A DNA stretch of 23,208 nucleotides. Source: a virus. The stretch's first letter is position 1; every line of letters begins with the position of its first letter. Under the pieces are notes generated by a model. It was not told where the DNA came from. It made no database searches and saw nothing but the letters and a program-made list of their open reading frames with translations. Both the position numbers and the translations under genes were made by a program. The stretch is taken from positions 1-23,208 of IMG/VR virus record IMGVR_UViG_3300025141_000792, one strand, 5' to 3'. Positions 15,035 through 23,208 of the stretch are shown here, one piece after another.

Positions 15035-18000
15035 ATGAGCATTAAAGATCTATTTGACAAAGGACATTCTCTAAAGTTTGTTAAAAACAAAACTAAAGAT
15101 GATATAGCTGAGTCGGTAGAGTCTTCTCGCTATATTGATGTATATAACAAAAGAAGAGACAGGTTCAGCCCGTCTGTAGATTTTTCCACTGCTTCTAATT
15201 TTGCGCGCTTCGGTTTAGCTGAAGAGTATTACGATACAGCCATAAAAAGAATTTATGAAACTTATCCATATGACGGCTCGCAAACAGAAAAAATTCAATG
15301 GGAAAACGATAGCACTTATTTAGATCTTTTTGTATTTGAAAACGAATACCCTAGAACAAATGGGCATGTTATAATGGGGCAAGAGTCTTCGTTCTATGGC
15401 TCAATAGACTCGACCTACAAAGTATATGCATCCACAGCACCACAGTACATATTTCTTAAGGGCGGCCCGCATGCGGACCCGGACGGAGATTATAAAAGTG
15501 ATTTTGGCCCAGGCGCATCCAAAAAAGGCGTTTCTAAAGCAAATATATATGATACAACGTATCAGCGGACAAACAACCTAGAACTTGATTTAGACAAGGG
15601 CGTCACTGTTGAATTCTGGATGAAGAAAGAAGGTTTCGCATCGACTTCGGCAGAACATCACGAGTACGTTTTCCATTCTTGGAATTCTGGATCCTCGGCT
15701 AGTTCTGGTTCTTTACGCGCCTATGTCTACGGATTGGGCGCCGCGGCTCAAACCCGCATGCACGTTAGCGCTGTTTCTGGATCTACAGAATTAGTATTTA
15801 ACCATGGTACTGGCTTGTCGACTATAGGTGACAGCAAGTGGCACCATTATGCGTTCACTTTAAAAACTCAAGGTGCCGATACGGTATCTCACTTATATGT
15901 TGACGGAGCACACAAATCAACCCTGTCTAGAGCTTCATCTACAATAAACGCCGTGACAGGAACAATGACGGCTGTAATCGGCGGCCTTGCCGGCCCGCTG
16001 TCCGGATCTTCCAATATCGGAAAGGGCTGGGGTAATATCGTCTCTGCATCTTTCGACGAGTTTCGGTATTGGAAAACAGAAAGAAACGCGCAAGATATAG
16101 GCAGATTTTACATTGATCAAGTTGGCGGAGGCACTAACACTGATAATGACAAACATGACGATTTAGAGAAAAAAGTTTCTCTTGGCGTTTATTACAAGTT
16201 CAATGAAGGCATAACAGGAAGAACCTCCACTGACTCTACAGTATTAGATTACTCTGGACGAATCAGCAACGGTACTTTTGTTAATTATGCGTCAACGTGT
16301 CGAAACACCGGCTCGGCTATTGTTTTATCAGAAGCCGCAACAAAAGAATTCTTAGACCCAATCATATACTCTCATCACCCGAGTGTTGCAAGCTTATCAA
16401 CAGCTAAAAAATCTAGTGGATCGATGCATGATCATGAAAACGCGTCGTCTCTCTACAGGTCGATGCCATCGTGGATTGCAGAGCAAGACGAAAAAGATTC
16501 TAAAAATTTAAAATTCTTGACTCAAACAATGGCCAGCTTTTTTGATGACTTGTATTTGCAAATTGAAAAGGTGCCCAGATTAAAAGATATAAATTATCCT
16601 GATGACAATGATTACGAAAAGCCCCTAGCCTTCGCAGAAAGACTCTTAAGCTCTAGAGGCTATGATGCTCCGGAATTATTTGCAAACGTGACCGATCTGG
16701 CAAAATATCTTGAGAGGGACGAAAAGAAACTATTTGAAAAGAAACTGTATGAAACAAAAAACATCATTTATCAAAATATCTATAACAACCTCTCTTATAT
16801 ACAAAAGTCAAAAGGCACTTACAAGTCTTTAAGAAATTTTTTGAGGTGTTTTGGCGTCGATGAGGAGTTAATTAAATTAAACGTTTATTCGAACAATGAC
16901 GTTTATGAGCTAAAAGACAACACCACCAACACCAGTATCAAAAAAACTTATTTAGATTTTGATGATGCAGAAACAAGGAACGCAGCATCTTCTAGTTATG
17001 CCGACTCGTATACTGCCACTGCATACCAGTATTATGACACTAGCGACTCTAATTCTATTTCTTATATACCTGGCGCTACAGAAACATTAATAACTGGCGC
17101 AATGATGACAATTGAGACAGAGGTAATTTTTCCAAAAAGATCAATTAGCGACGACAACAACTTTCAATTATTTTCTCACACCACTTCCTCAATTTTCGGA
17201 CTACACGCAGTCGCTGCTAGCAACACAGATCTTACATATGCTGCCTCTGACACTGTTAATTTTAATGTGCATGTGTCAAAACCAGATGATGACGCAAGAA
17301 ATGTAAAATTTCTTGTATCTGGTTCTAGCATGTTCTCACCCTTAGAGACTTCGCAGACGTATGCGGGTGTTTATGATAACGAAAAATGGAACTTAGCTTT
17401 CAGGTTAAGACCAACGAAAGCGACCACCAACAACACGCCTGCTTTAAACAGCAGTGTCGGTTTTCTATCACCGGCCGCCAGCGCTTATACGTATGAATTA
17501 TATGGCGTCAATTATATATCTAATGTTTTGCAAAACGAATTTACGTTATCTGGAACAATGAGCCTTGCAAACGCGGTTACTTTTTTCAAAACTCCAAAAA
17601 GAATATTTTTAGGAGCAGAAAGAACAAACTATACCGGTTCCGTTGTAAAATACTCAGACGTCAAAGTATCGTCAACCAGGGTGTGGTTAGATTATTTGTC
17701 AAACGAAACAATTCGTGCGCATGCTAGAGATGCAAGCACATATGGCGCCCTTCAGCCCTACAGAAACACGAACGACTCATTAAATAAGAGATTTGTGCCT
17801 CAAATTTCTTCTCTAATAATGAACTGGGCAATGGACAATGTGACCGGTTCGTCGGCCGCCGGCCAATTTTTAATTGAAGACTTTGCATCCGGCTCAATCG
17901 AAGACAAAATGAGATTTGGAGACCATTGGGCCGCACCAATATCAAAATACAACTATTCAGGCCGCGGAGATAAATTTGTTGTCAGTCCAAATTATACTGA

Positions 18001-20824
18001 CCAAGCGGTTGACATCGAATTCGTTCCATCAGCAAAACAAAAGCTTCCAGAAGTTGTTAACAGCGACGACATGATCAAGATACTGAATCAGCAAGACGAA
18101 ATGGTGTTTACAAGAGACTCTAACTACATCGAGCATTATCTCTCAGTTGAAAAGAGTATGTATCAAACGATATCCGAAGAAATGCTTCGTTTCTTTGCAA
18201 CAGTCGGAAACTTTAATAATCTTATTGGTGAACCGGTAAACAGATACCGGCCGTTTTACAAGAAAATGGCTAAATTGCGGGGTCTATTTTTTGAAAGCGT
18301 CGAAAACGAACGTCTAGATTTAGAAAAGTTTATTGAATATTTCAAGTGGATTGATGACGCGGTTACGATTATGATTGCGCAGCTAATTCCACTCTCCTCC
18401 AACAACACAGACTTTTTAAGAAATATGGTAGAAAGTCATATTTTAGAAAGAAACAAATATTGGACAAAGTATCCAACCTTAGAAGTTAAGGCTAGAAATC
18501 CAGCAGCTTCTTTGAAGGGAATAGAAGAACTAAAGTATAGTTGGAAATTTGGCCATGCACCACTATCCCCATCGGAAAACACAAATCAAAAACAAAATTG
18601 TTTGTGGTGGAAACAGAGGGCTGAGAGGAATGGCCCCTTAGCATCTGGAGATTCAAACGTTGATAGCAACAAGAACACAATATTAAAAATTGCTATTACT
18701 GAGGTCACCGGTTCCGAAGAGGCGCTACAAACTTCTGACAGTGTGAAGTACAATAAGAGCTACTATCATAATCGAAGCCTTGCCCGGCCCATCAACTTAG
18801 AGGTTACTCGTCTCCATGATCTACGTGGCGGCTCTACGCAGGCTGATAATAATTTACATGATTTTTATAAAGGAATTGTAAGGTGGGGAAGCGACGATGA
18901 CTTTATTTATTTAGATATCGACAACGTGACTAGAGAGACGGACTGTGACGATGATCCGACACCAAAAGAATTAAAGAAAGAAAAGGTAAGGATCAGAGCG
19001 CTAAGTATGACCGAGGCAGGCACCCAGAAATCTTCTGCGGACGGCACTGGGGACAACGATTTAAAATACACAGATGCAAAAACCAGCTTACTATTACCAT
19101 TTCAGATTTATACTTCTTCAATGAACCCTTTATCTTCGCTGAATACCGGATACCAAAAGCTCTATTCTAGCCAATTTACTATTGATTTTACAAACATGCA
19201 TGAAGACAAGTATGGTTTTGATGCTACAATTCCAATGCAAGGTCCTTTTGCTGAAAAACATGTCGGAGGCAATCAACATCGACATGTGAAATTAAACCGC
19301 GGAAGTGACACCGCCTTAACAAGAGCGGAAGGTTGGCACTTACAGGAGTTTTTGAATAATAGCACCTCTGAGACTTTAATAAGCGAATTGTTCGACAACG
19401 CTCCTTTCGGCGGCAGTCAAGATACAAAGATTTTAAATTTACCAGTTAATTCGGTATCCAGCGACCCTTCTCCCGCAGAATATTGGAGAAACGGAGTCGG
19501 AGCAGATAACTTGTGGACATTTTTGAAGGGCCCAACTCCGTCAGCCGGAACCGGACCCAGCGCAACGTCAGATACGTTTGCTTATTGTGAGGTTTTGCCA
19601 AGTAAGGTGGGGCAGACATTTAGCCTTGTTACACCTTTAATAGACTTGCTGGATGTCTCTTCTGATACCTACGCACAGGTCGGCTTTTCCTATAATATGC
19701 ATGGCCTGCATATGGGAGAGCTTAAGGTACAGGCTTCAACAGATGCGAATTTTATAAATGACGTCACTGATCTACTGGTTACTTGGGATGCAGGGGGCGC
19801 CCCGTTCACCGCCACTTATGTTGCCGGCCAGCAGCACACGAATGGAACTACCTATAGTACAGCTGTTGCCTCCTCGACCTTGTTCGGCAAAGGGTTGTCA
19901 GGCTACGTTGGAAAAAGGTTTTATATAAGATTTCTTTACACAGCCGGCATTAGTCATTTAGGTGATTGCGCTATAGACGCAATTAATGTAGGCATCGGGA
20001 CAGTAGGCAGTATATCAAGAAATTCGTTTAAGTTGTTTAGTCCGACTCACGACAATCACAACAGGCCCTCAGCAACCTACACAAGAGGTATTTTAGCAAA
20101 ACGACCCGTAAACATTAGGAATATTCACACAACAGGCAGCTCCCCAACTGAGGCTGGAAACTTCTTTAACAAATACGAAGTTGTTAGTACGGTTAGCCCA
20201 GAAGCTAATGACCCATATTTTGTTAAAAATACTTCACAAATTACCCAAACAAACATGAGATACTCGACAACCGGCAGTATACAGGCCGTGCTGTCTGCCA
20301 CCCCCGGACATATTCGAAATGACCTTGTGTATACTGAATATGCCTTGCCCGATCGATCTTTTCTTGCCGGCAGCGTACGAAACAAAACTAGAATAACAAC
20401 TAGATTTAGTTCTCCCGGCGGCTTTGAAACCACATCTAGAGGCCATCTCGATCCCGCACATGAGACGTTCTCCCAAAACAACGCACTAACTTTTAGAAAC
20501 GCATGGACACGAAAGGTTTTTAATTCACAACTACAGGCTCACTGCGGCTTATACGGCGTTAGCACGCACGAAGCAACTGTCGCGAGAGTTTACGGTTCCG
20601 AGGTCGTCGGTGTCGTCCGTGGAGAAGATTATGCACTCGTCGGTGACGCAGCAAAACACAAGTATCACAGAAATAATACGGAAAGAATAGAGTTCACTGG
20701 CGACGAGGCAACTTCAAAAAGTGCAGTGTTTGTAACTGCGTCTTTTTTCGATAACGCATTTGTCTCTCACATGATACCCAGAACGGACCAACAAACAAGA
20801 TGGATAACAGGATCAATAATTTAA
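15035..20824 (+). CDS. Multidomain baseplate protein: LamG, GpI/gp7-like, LamG, MAM-like (1929 residues)
   Basis: Domains in order: a concanavalin A/LamG-like domain (about 178-425; VTVEFWMKK at 190, KWHHYAF with Trp269, FDEFRYWK at 340-347); a helical segment (476-619) containing KSKGTYKSLRNFLRCFGV, which resembles the KGT...ir..l..lGv pattern of P2 GpI/T4 gp7 wedge proteins; a second LamG-like sandwich (about 688-903; EKWNLAFRLRP, RIFLGAERTN, RVWLDYLSNE); a conserved helical block (1041-1122); a MAM-like domain (about 1490-1658; GPTPSAGTGPSA, FSYNMHGLHMGELKV, GDCAIDAINVG); and a C-terminal piece ending HMIPRTDQQTRWITGSII. T4 gp7 has 1032 residues and GpI is far shorter, so this would be an expanded version. 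Position after gp6 supports the wedge role. The start at 15035 has only a weak Shine-Dalgarno (GGG at 15025-15027). The LamG calls are firm; the gp7/GpI and MAM calls are inference from motifs. Confidence 0.75.
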   Translation: MSIKDLFDKGHSLKFVKNKTKDDIAESVESSRYIDVYNKRRDRFSPSVDFSTASNFARFGLAEEYYDTAIKRIYETYPYDGSQTEKIQWENDSTYLDLFVFENEYPRTNGHVIMGQESSFYGSIDSTYKVYASTAPQYIFLKGGPHADPDGDYKSDFGPGASKKGVSKANIYDTTYQRTNNLELDLDKGVTVEFWMKKEGFASTSAEHHEYVFHSWNSGSSASSGSLRAYVYGLGAAAQTRMHVSAVSGSTELVFNHGTGLSTIGDSKWHHYAFTLKTQGADTVSHLYVDGAHKSTLSRASSTINAVTGTMTAVIGGLAGPLSGSSNIGKGWGNIVSASFDEFRYWKTERNAQDIGRFYIDQVGGGTNTDNDKHDDLEKKVSLGVYYKFNEGITGRTSTDSTVLDYSGRISNGTFVNYASTCRNTGSAIVLSEAATKEFLDPIIYSHHPSVASLSTAKKSSGSMHDHENASSLYRSMPSWIAEQDEKDSKNLKFLTQTMASFFDDLYLQIEKVPRLKDINYPDDNDYEKPLAFAERLLSSRGYDAPELFANVTDLAKYLERDEKKLFEKKLYETKNIIYQNIYNNLSYIQKSKGTYKSLRNFLRCFGVDEELIKLNVYSNNDVYELKDNTTNTSIKKTYLDFDDAETRNAASSSYADSYTATAYQYYDTSDSNSISYIPGATETLITGAMMTIETEVIFPKRSISDDNNFQLFSHTTSSIFGLHAVAASNTDLTYAASDTVNFNVHVSKPDDDARNVKFLVSGSSMFSPLETSQTYAGVYDNEKWNLAFRLRPTKATTNNTPALNSSVGFLSPAASAYTYELYGVNYISNVLQNEFTLSGTMSLANAVTFFKTPKRIFLGAERTNYTGSVVKYSDVKVSSTRVWLDYLSNETIRAHARDASTYGALQPYRNTNDSLNKRFVPQISSLIMNWAMDNVTGSSAAGQFLIEDFASGSIEDKMRFGDHWAAPISKYNYSGRGDKFVVSPNYTDQAVDIEFVPSAKQKLPEVVNSDDMIKILNQQDEMVFTRDSNYIEHYLSVEKSMYQTISEEMLRFFATVGNFNNLIGEPVNRYRPFYKKMAKLRGLFFESVENERLDLEKFIEYFKWIDDAVTIMIAQLIPLSSNNTDFLRNMVESHILERNKYWTKYPTLEVKARNPAASLKGIEELKYSWKFGHAPLSPSENTNQKQNCLWWKQRAERNGPLASGDSNVDSNKNTILKIAITEVTGSEEALQTSDSVKYNKSYYHNRSLARPINLEVTRLHDLRGGSTQADNNLHDFYKGIVRWGSDDDFIYLDIDNVTRETDCDDDPTPKELKKEKVRIRALSMTEAGTQKSSADGTGDNDLKYTDAKTSLLLPFQIYTSSMNPLSSLNTGYQKLYSSQFTIDFTNMHEDKYGFDATIPMQGPFAEKHVGGNQHRHVKLNRGSDTALTRAEGWHLQEFLNNSTSETLISELFDNAPFGGSQDTKILNLPVNSVSSDPSPAEYWRNGVGADNLWTFLKGPTPSAGTGPSATSDTFAYCEVLPSKVGQTFSLVTPLIDLLDVSSDTYAQVGFSYNMHGLHMGELKVQASTDANFINDVTDLLVTWDAGGAPFTATYVAGQQHTNGTTYSTAVASSTLFGKGLSGYVGKRFYIRFLYTAGISHLGDCAIDAINVGIGTVGSISRNSFKLFSPTHDNHNRPSATYTRGILAKRPVNIRNIHTTGSSPTEAGNFFNKYEVVSTVSPEANDPYFVKNTSQITQTNMRYSTTGSIQAVLSATPGHIRNDLVYTEYALPDRSFLAGSVRNKTRITTRFSSPGGFETTSRGHLDPAHETFSQNNALTFRNAWTRKVFNSQLQAHCGLYGVSTHEATVARVYGSEVVGVVRGEDYALVGDAAKHKYHRNNTERIEFTGDEATSKSAVFVTASFFDNAFVSHMIPRTDQQTRWITGSII

Positions 20825-20825
20825 T

Positions 20826-20842
20826 ATATAATCTAATTATAT
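20826..20842. promoter_or_regulatory. AT-rich inverted repeat with a TATAAT hexamer in the 37-base gap
   Basis: ATATAAT (20826-20832) and ATTATAT (20836-20842) form a perfect 7-base inverted repeat around CTA, just after the stop of the 1929-residue gene and just before the Shine-Dalgarno of the next gene. The left arm contains TATAAT, the bacterial -10 consensus, but no TTGACA-like -35 is visible about 17 bases upstream. A stem of only A-T pairs is weak as a terminator and no T-run follows. A promoter, an mRNA processing site or chance are all possible. Confidence 0.25.
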
Positions 20843-20845
20843 GAT

Positions 20846-20849
20846 GAGG
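20846..20849 (+). promoter_or_regulatory. Shine-Dalgarno for the last gene
   Basis: GAGG within ATGATGAGGTTAAG lies 12 bases before the ATG at 20862. The upstream ATG at 20841 opens a frame of only five codons and is not a credible start, so this site fixes 20862 as the start. Confidence 0.5.
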
Positions 20850-20861
20850 TTAAGATAAAAA

Positions 20862-23208
20862 ATGGCTTTAAGCGGATCACTAAATTTTCTAACTGCTAGT
20901 AGTTACGGCGCCGGCGTTACGACCCAAATGCGCCTTGTCGGCGATAACACTGACAGTAAAGCATCTTTTACGGCAATTGATTTTGCTGGCTTGAATACAA
21001 TAATAAGAGAGCCAATGACGGCTTCCCAAAATTATTTGGGCCAGCCAATGGACGTCCCCATACTAGGAGACTACGCGTCGGCCGGCCCGCTACATGAAGC
21101 AGGCAATGATCTGAGTAATCCAGGCAATTACATTTCTTTATATCGGCAGCACATAAAACCTCCAGGCGTAAGATATGCAGATCCTACGATTTTTAACGCG
21201 CTGATGTTGCACAGAAATGGACCCTATCAGCACCCTTCATGGAAACAGTACCGCGGCGGAGAACATCCCGTCGCTAGAACTTTGCGCCTCAACAATACTA
21301 TGTCGATTGATTTTACTTTTGCTGACTCTATCGCCCGTGAGGAACACAAAAAACAACTAAGATATAGATTAGAAAACGGTACCCACCAAGAAGTAAACGA
21401 TTATTTTGAAGGCACCAATAATATTTTAGGTACCTCGATCAAGAATCCAAAATTATATCAGCAACCCAACCTACAGCAATATTATGAGCCGTCTGTGTTA
21501 AAAGCTCACAAGCCTTTTATATATGACGTCCAAGGAGCTTATAAAGTTCGCTCAACTTTAATGAACCAAATGGTTTTTTTCGAAAATAAAGAAATAAATC
21601 AAGCACTTAACATTGCCGGCCCCGATCGATATAGCTCTTCTTTTTCTACAACAAAAACGCCAAAACAAGAATATTATGATTTTATTAGCGTTGCTAAAGA
21701 AAACGGAGCTAATGGCTTTATATATTCAGAGACTATCTTTCCAAAATCGATTAATACATTTAGGCCGTATAAATTAGAAAAGCTGAAGTACGAAGAAACT
21801 AGCGGCCTAAGTTCGAATGGATACGACCGCGCTGTAAACAGAAGTTTTTGGCGTGACTTACAACCTCCCTTGGGGGTTATGATAGGCTCAGATGGCACGT
21901 CTAGAATTAGAACTGATGGTGCCGACCAGACCGAACCAGGCACCTCCCAGGCCGGCACCGGTTTTGGCGCGCGCAATTCTCAATCGAACCCAATTCTATT
22001 CCCGACGTTGGCACCCACGGCCGCGGGGAATGCCATCGGGGAACAGAAAACAGGCCTGCCGGCTGAAAAAGACTTGGTGGGGTCTTACGATCTAATAAGT
22101 TCGAGATATCCTATTGGTTGGAATTTTACCTATAATTTTATGGATCCCGGAGTTATTGTACACACAGGCAACAATATTAGCTCATCTGTAAACGCGGTTA
22201 CCAAACTCCCTGCCCGCGGCCCAACTGCATCATTTGTGACGCTGGAGAGTTACCAACCACACCCGATTTCACTTTTGAGCATGTGGCCACTAGACCCGCG
22301 TCCAGATATTTATGACACACCAATTTACTTAACTTCCAGCGTCGGCGGCCAAGGCCTGCAAATTGGCCTTACCCCACACAGAATGATGGAATATCAAAGG
22401 CACGACGTATACGCACAAAGTCAGTCGCCAGTCTTTACGTCAAGCATTCCAGCTGCAGTCGGGCCCCTGATACATATTACAGGCTCAGGCATCGGCCCCG
22501 CCTCATATGCTGGTGTGCACTGGCCTAATGGCAACTCCTTTACCTATAGCGCGCGAACTACAGCGTCGGCTTCTTATGGACAAATTCAAAATCTGATGAC
22601 AGGCACTGCCGGTGAATTAGTATATAGCACTAAGACGCCAATGTTTTTCCACAAAACCGGTTCCCAAGACAACGACATAAAAGGCTATCGAACTGTAGCA
22701 GCCTCTATGCAGTATAACCGACACGCTTTCCCGTACAACACTCCATTTTATGTGACAAACAGAGTGCGAGGAAGAAACCCATTTTACAACTCATATTCTG
22801 ATTTTTCAGAAAATATGAAATATTTTGGCAGAGATTATAGTATTATCCCAGAGTACAAGACAGCGAATAATATACAATATTACTATGAAAACTATTTTAA
22901 AGGAAGGCTAGAAGAAGAATTACACGTAGAGTCTGAATTATCTTTCTTCGATGTCGGCGACTACGGCAGCTTTACTGGAATAGACTCTTTCTACGATTCC
23001 TTGGCCGGCCAGGATGACCCCTTTAACCAGTTTAATGTTGGAATGTCTAAAGCATCTATAATCAAAAGAAACATCCGCTTCTCAACGACGCCCCAGAAAG
23101 CAAAAGAGTTTAAGTTAAACTTTTTAACCATTGACGGCGCATTCGTTACATCTAGTGCCAACGTTAAGAATCTATCCGGCCTATCAGAGAGCGCCTTGGC
23201 TTTTAAAT
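20862..23208 (+). CDS. Large virion structural protein, unknown function (5' part, 782 codons visible)
   Basis: The frame is open from the ATG at 20862 to the end of the window with no stop; I translated it through by eye. It begins MALSGSLNFLTASSYGAGV, with no signal peptide. The sequence is rich in Ser, Tyr, Asn and aromatic residues and looks beta-rich. Recognisable blocks are a YRQHIKPPGVRYADPTIFNA region (about 95), HPVARTLRLNNTMSIDFTFA (about 140), WPLDPRPDIYDTPIYL and GLTPHRMMEYQRHDVYAQS (about 475-525), and GRDYSIIPEYKTANNIQYYYE (about 655). Between residues about 345 and 407 a Gly/Thr/Ala/Pro-rich, probably disordered stretch coincides with a GC-rich patch. From memory similar blocks occur in very large structural proteins of uncultured marine phages next to the gp6 cluster. 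Its place after the gp7/GpI-like gene suggests another outer baseplate or fibre-attachment protein. Not homologous to T4 gp8 as far as I can see. Confidence 0.65.
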   Translation, partial: MALSGSLNFLTASSYGAGVTTQMRLVGDNTDSKASFTAIDFAGLNTIIREPMTASQNYLGQPMDVPILGDYASAGPLHEAGNDLSNPGNYISLYRQHIKPPGVRYADPTIFNALMLHRNGPYQHPSWKQYRGGEHPVARTLRLNNTMSIDFTFADSIAREEHKKQLRYRLENGTHQEVNDYFEGTNNILGTSIKNPKLYQQPNLQQYYEPSVLKAHKPFIYDVQGAYKVRSTLMNQMVFFENKEINQALNIAGPDRYSSSFSTTKTPKQEYYDFISVAKENGANGFIYSETIFPKSINTFRPYKLEKLKYEETSGLSSNGYDRAVNRSFWRDLQPPLGVMIGSDGTSRIRTDGADQTEPGTSQAGTGFGARNSQSNPILFPTLAPTAAGNAIGEQKTGLPAEKDLVGSYDLISSRYPIGWNFTYNFMDPGVIVHTGNNISSSVNAVTKLPARGPTASFVTLESYQPHPISLLSMWPLDPRPDIYDTPIYLTSSVGGQGLQIGLTPHRMMEYQRHDVYAQSQSPVFTSSIPAAVGPLIHITGSGIGPASYAGVHWPNGNSFTYSARTTASASYGQIQNLMTGTAGELVYSTKTPMFFHKTGSQDNDIKGYRTVAASMQYNRHAFPYNTPFYVTNRVRGRNPFYNSYSDFSENMKYFGRDYSIIPEYKTANNIQYYYENYFKGRLEEELHVESELSFFDVGDYGSFTGIDSFYDSLAGQDDPFNQFNVGMSKASIIKRNIRFSTTPQKAKEFKLNFLTIDGAFVTSSANVKNLSGLSESALAFK

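Noticed and set aside
20125-20481. Two overlapping reverse frames of 118 and 80 codons at the end of the 1929-residue gene
   Set aside because: Antisense shadows of the coding frame; the two overlap each other in different frames and neither resembles a known protein.
21892-22095. Forward 67-codon frame within the last gene
   Set aside because: Arises because the GC-rich patch lacks stops in the alternative frame; the Arg/Pro-rich product is typical of such shadows.
1-23208. tRNA genes, CRISPR arrays, insertion sequences, reverse transcriptase/diversity-generating repeats, integrase or defence genes
   Set aside because: Searched by eye; nearly every base is in a structural gene and no such element was seen.

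Overview
The window looks like a piece of the virion structural module of a contractile-tailed bacteriophage (myovirus). It is probably an uncultured marine phage with a large genome. This rests on a clear pair of T4-type baseplate wedge genes (gp25-like and gp6-like) and on very long flanking structural genes whose sequences resemble, from memory, proteins in marine metagenomic phage contigs. GC content is moderate to low, roughly 40% by eye. All genes lie on the + strand, are packed end to end, and use ordinary TAA/TAG stops. The host cannot be inferred: there are no tRNAs, metabolic genes or integration genes here.

Layout. 1-788: 3' end of a structural protein, probably baseplate or spike associated, whose start lies before the window. 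795-10793: one uninterrupted 10 kb gene for a 3332-residue protein of unknown function. 10807-11202: gp25/GpW-type wedge protein. 11203-12999: gp6/GpJ-type wedge protein. 12999-15008: a DNRLRE-type beta-sandwich protein whose core domain appears to be split by an inserted domain. 15035-20824: a 1929-residue multidomain protein. It has two concanavalin A/LamG-like domains around a segment that resembles the P2 GpI/T4 gp7 wedge family, then a conserved helical region and a MAM-like domain. 20862-23208: the first 782 codons of another large structural protein that runs off the window. No gap between genes exceeds 37 bases, so no long non-coding stretch exists.

How the genes fit together. The order gp25, gp6, (DNRLRE), gp7/GpI-like reproduces the wedge core of contractile tails, in which two gp6/GpJ copies and one gp7/GpI copy form a trifurcation unit beside gp25. 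Here that minimal core is surrounded by very large proteins carrying extracellular-type adhesion or carbohydrate-binding folds. My working model is a much enlarged, decorated baseplate in which host-surface binding domains are built into the wedge proteins. The wedge core is well supported. The role of the giant protein and the ligands of the LamG, MAM and DNRLRE domains are inference.

Expression looks operonic. Genes abut or overlap (TAATG at 12997-13001; TAA directly followed by ATG at 11200-11205), with Shine-Dalgarno sequences inside the preceding gene, and a very strong one ahead of the gp25 gene. The only plausible non-coding control element is a small AT-rich inverted repeat at 20826-20842.
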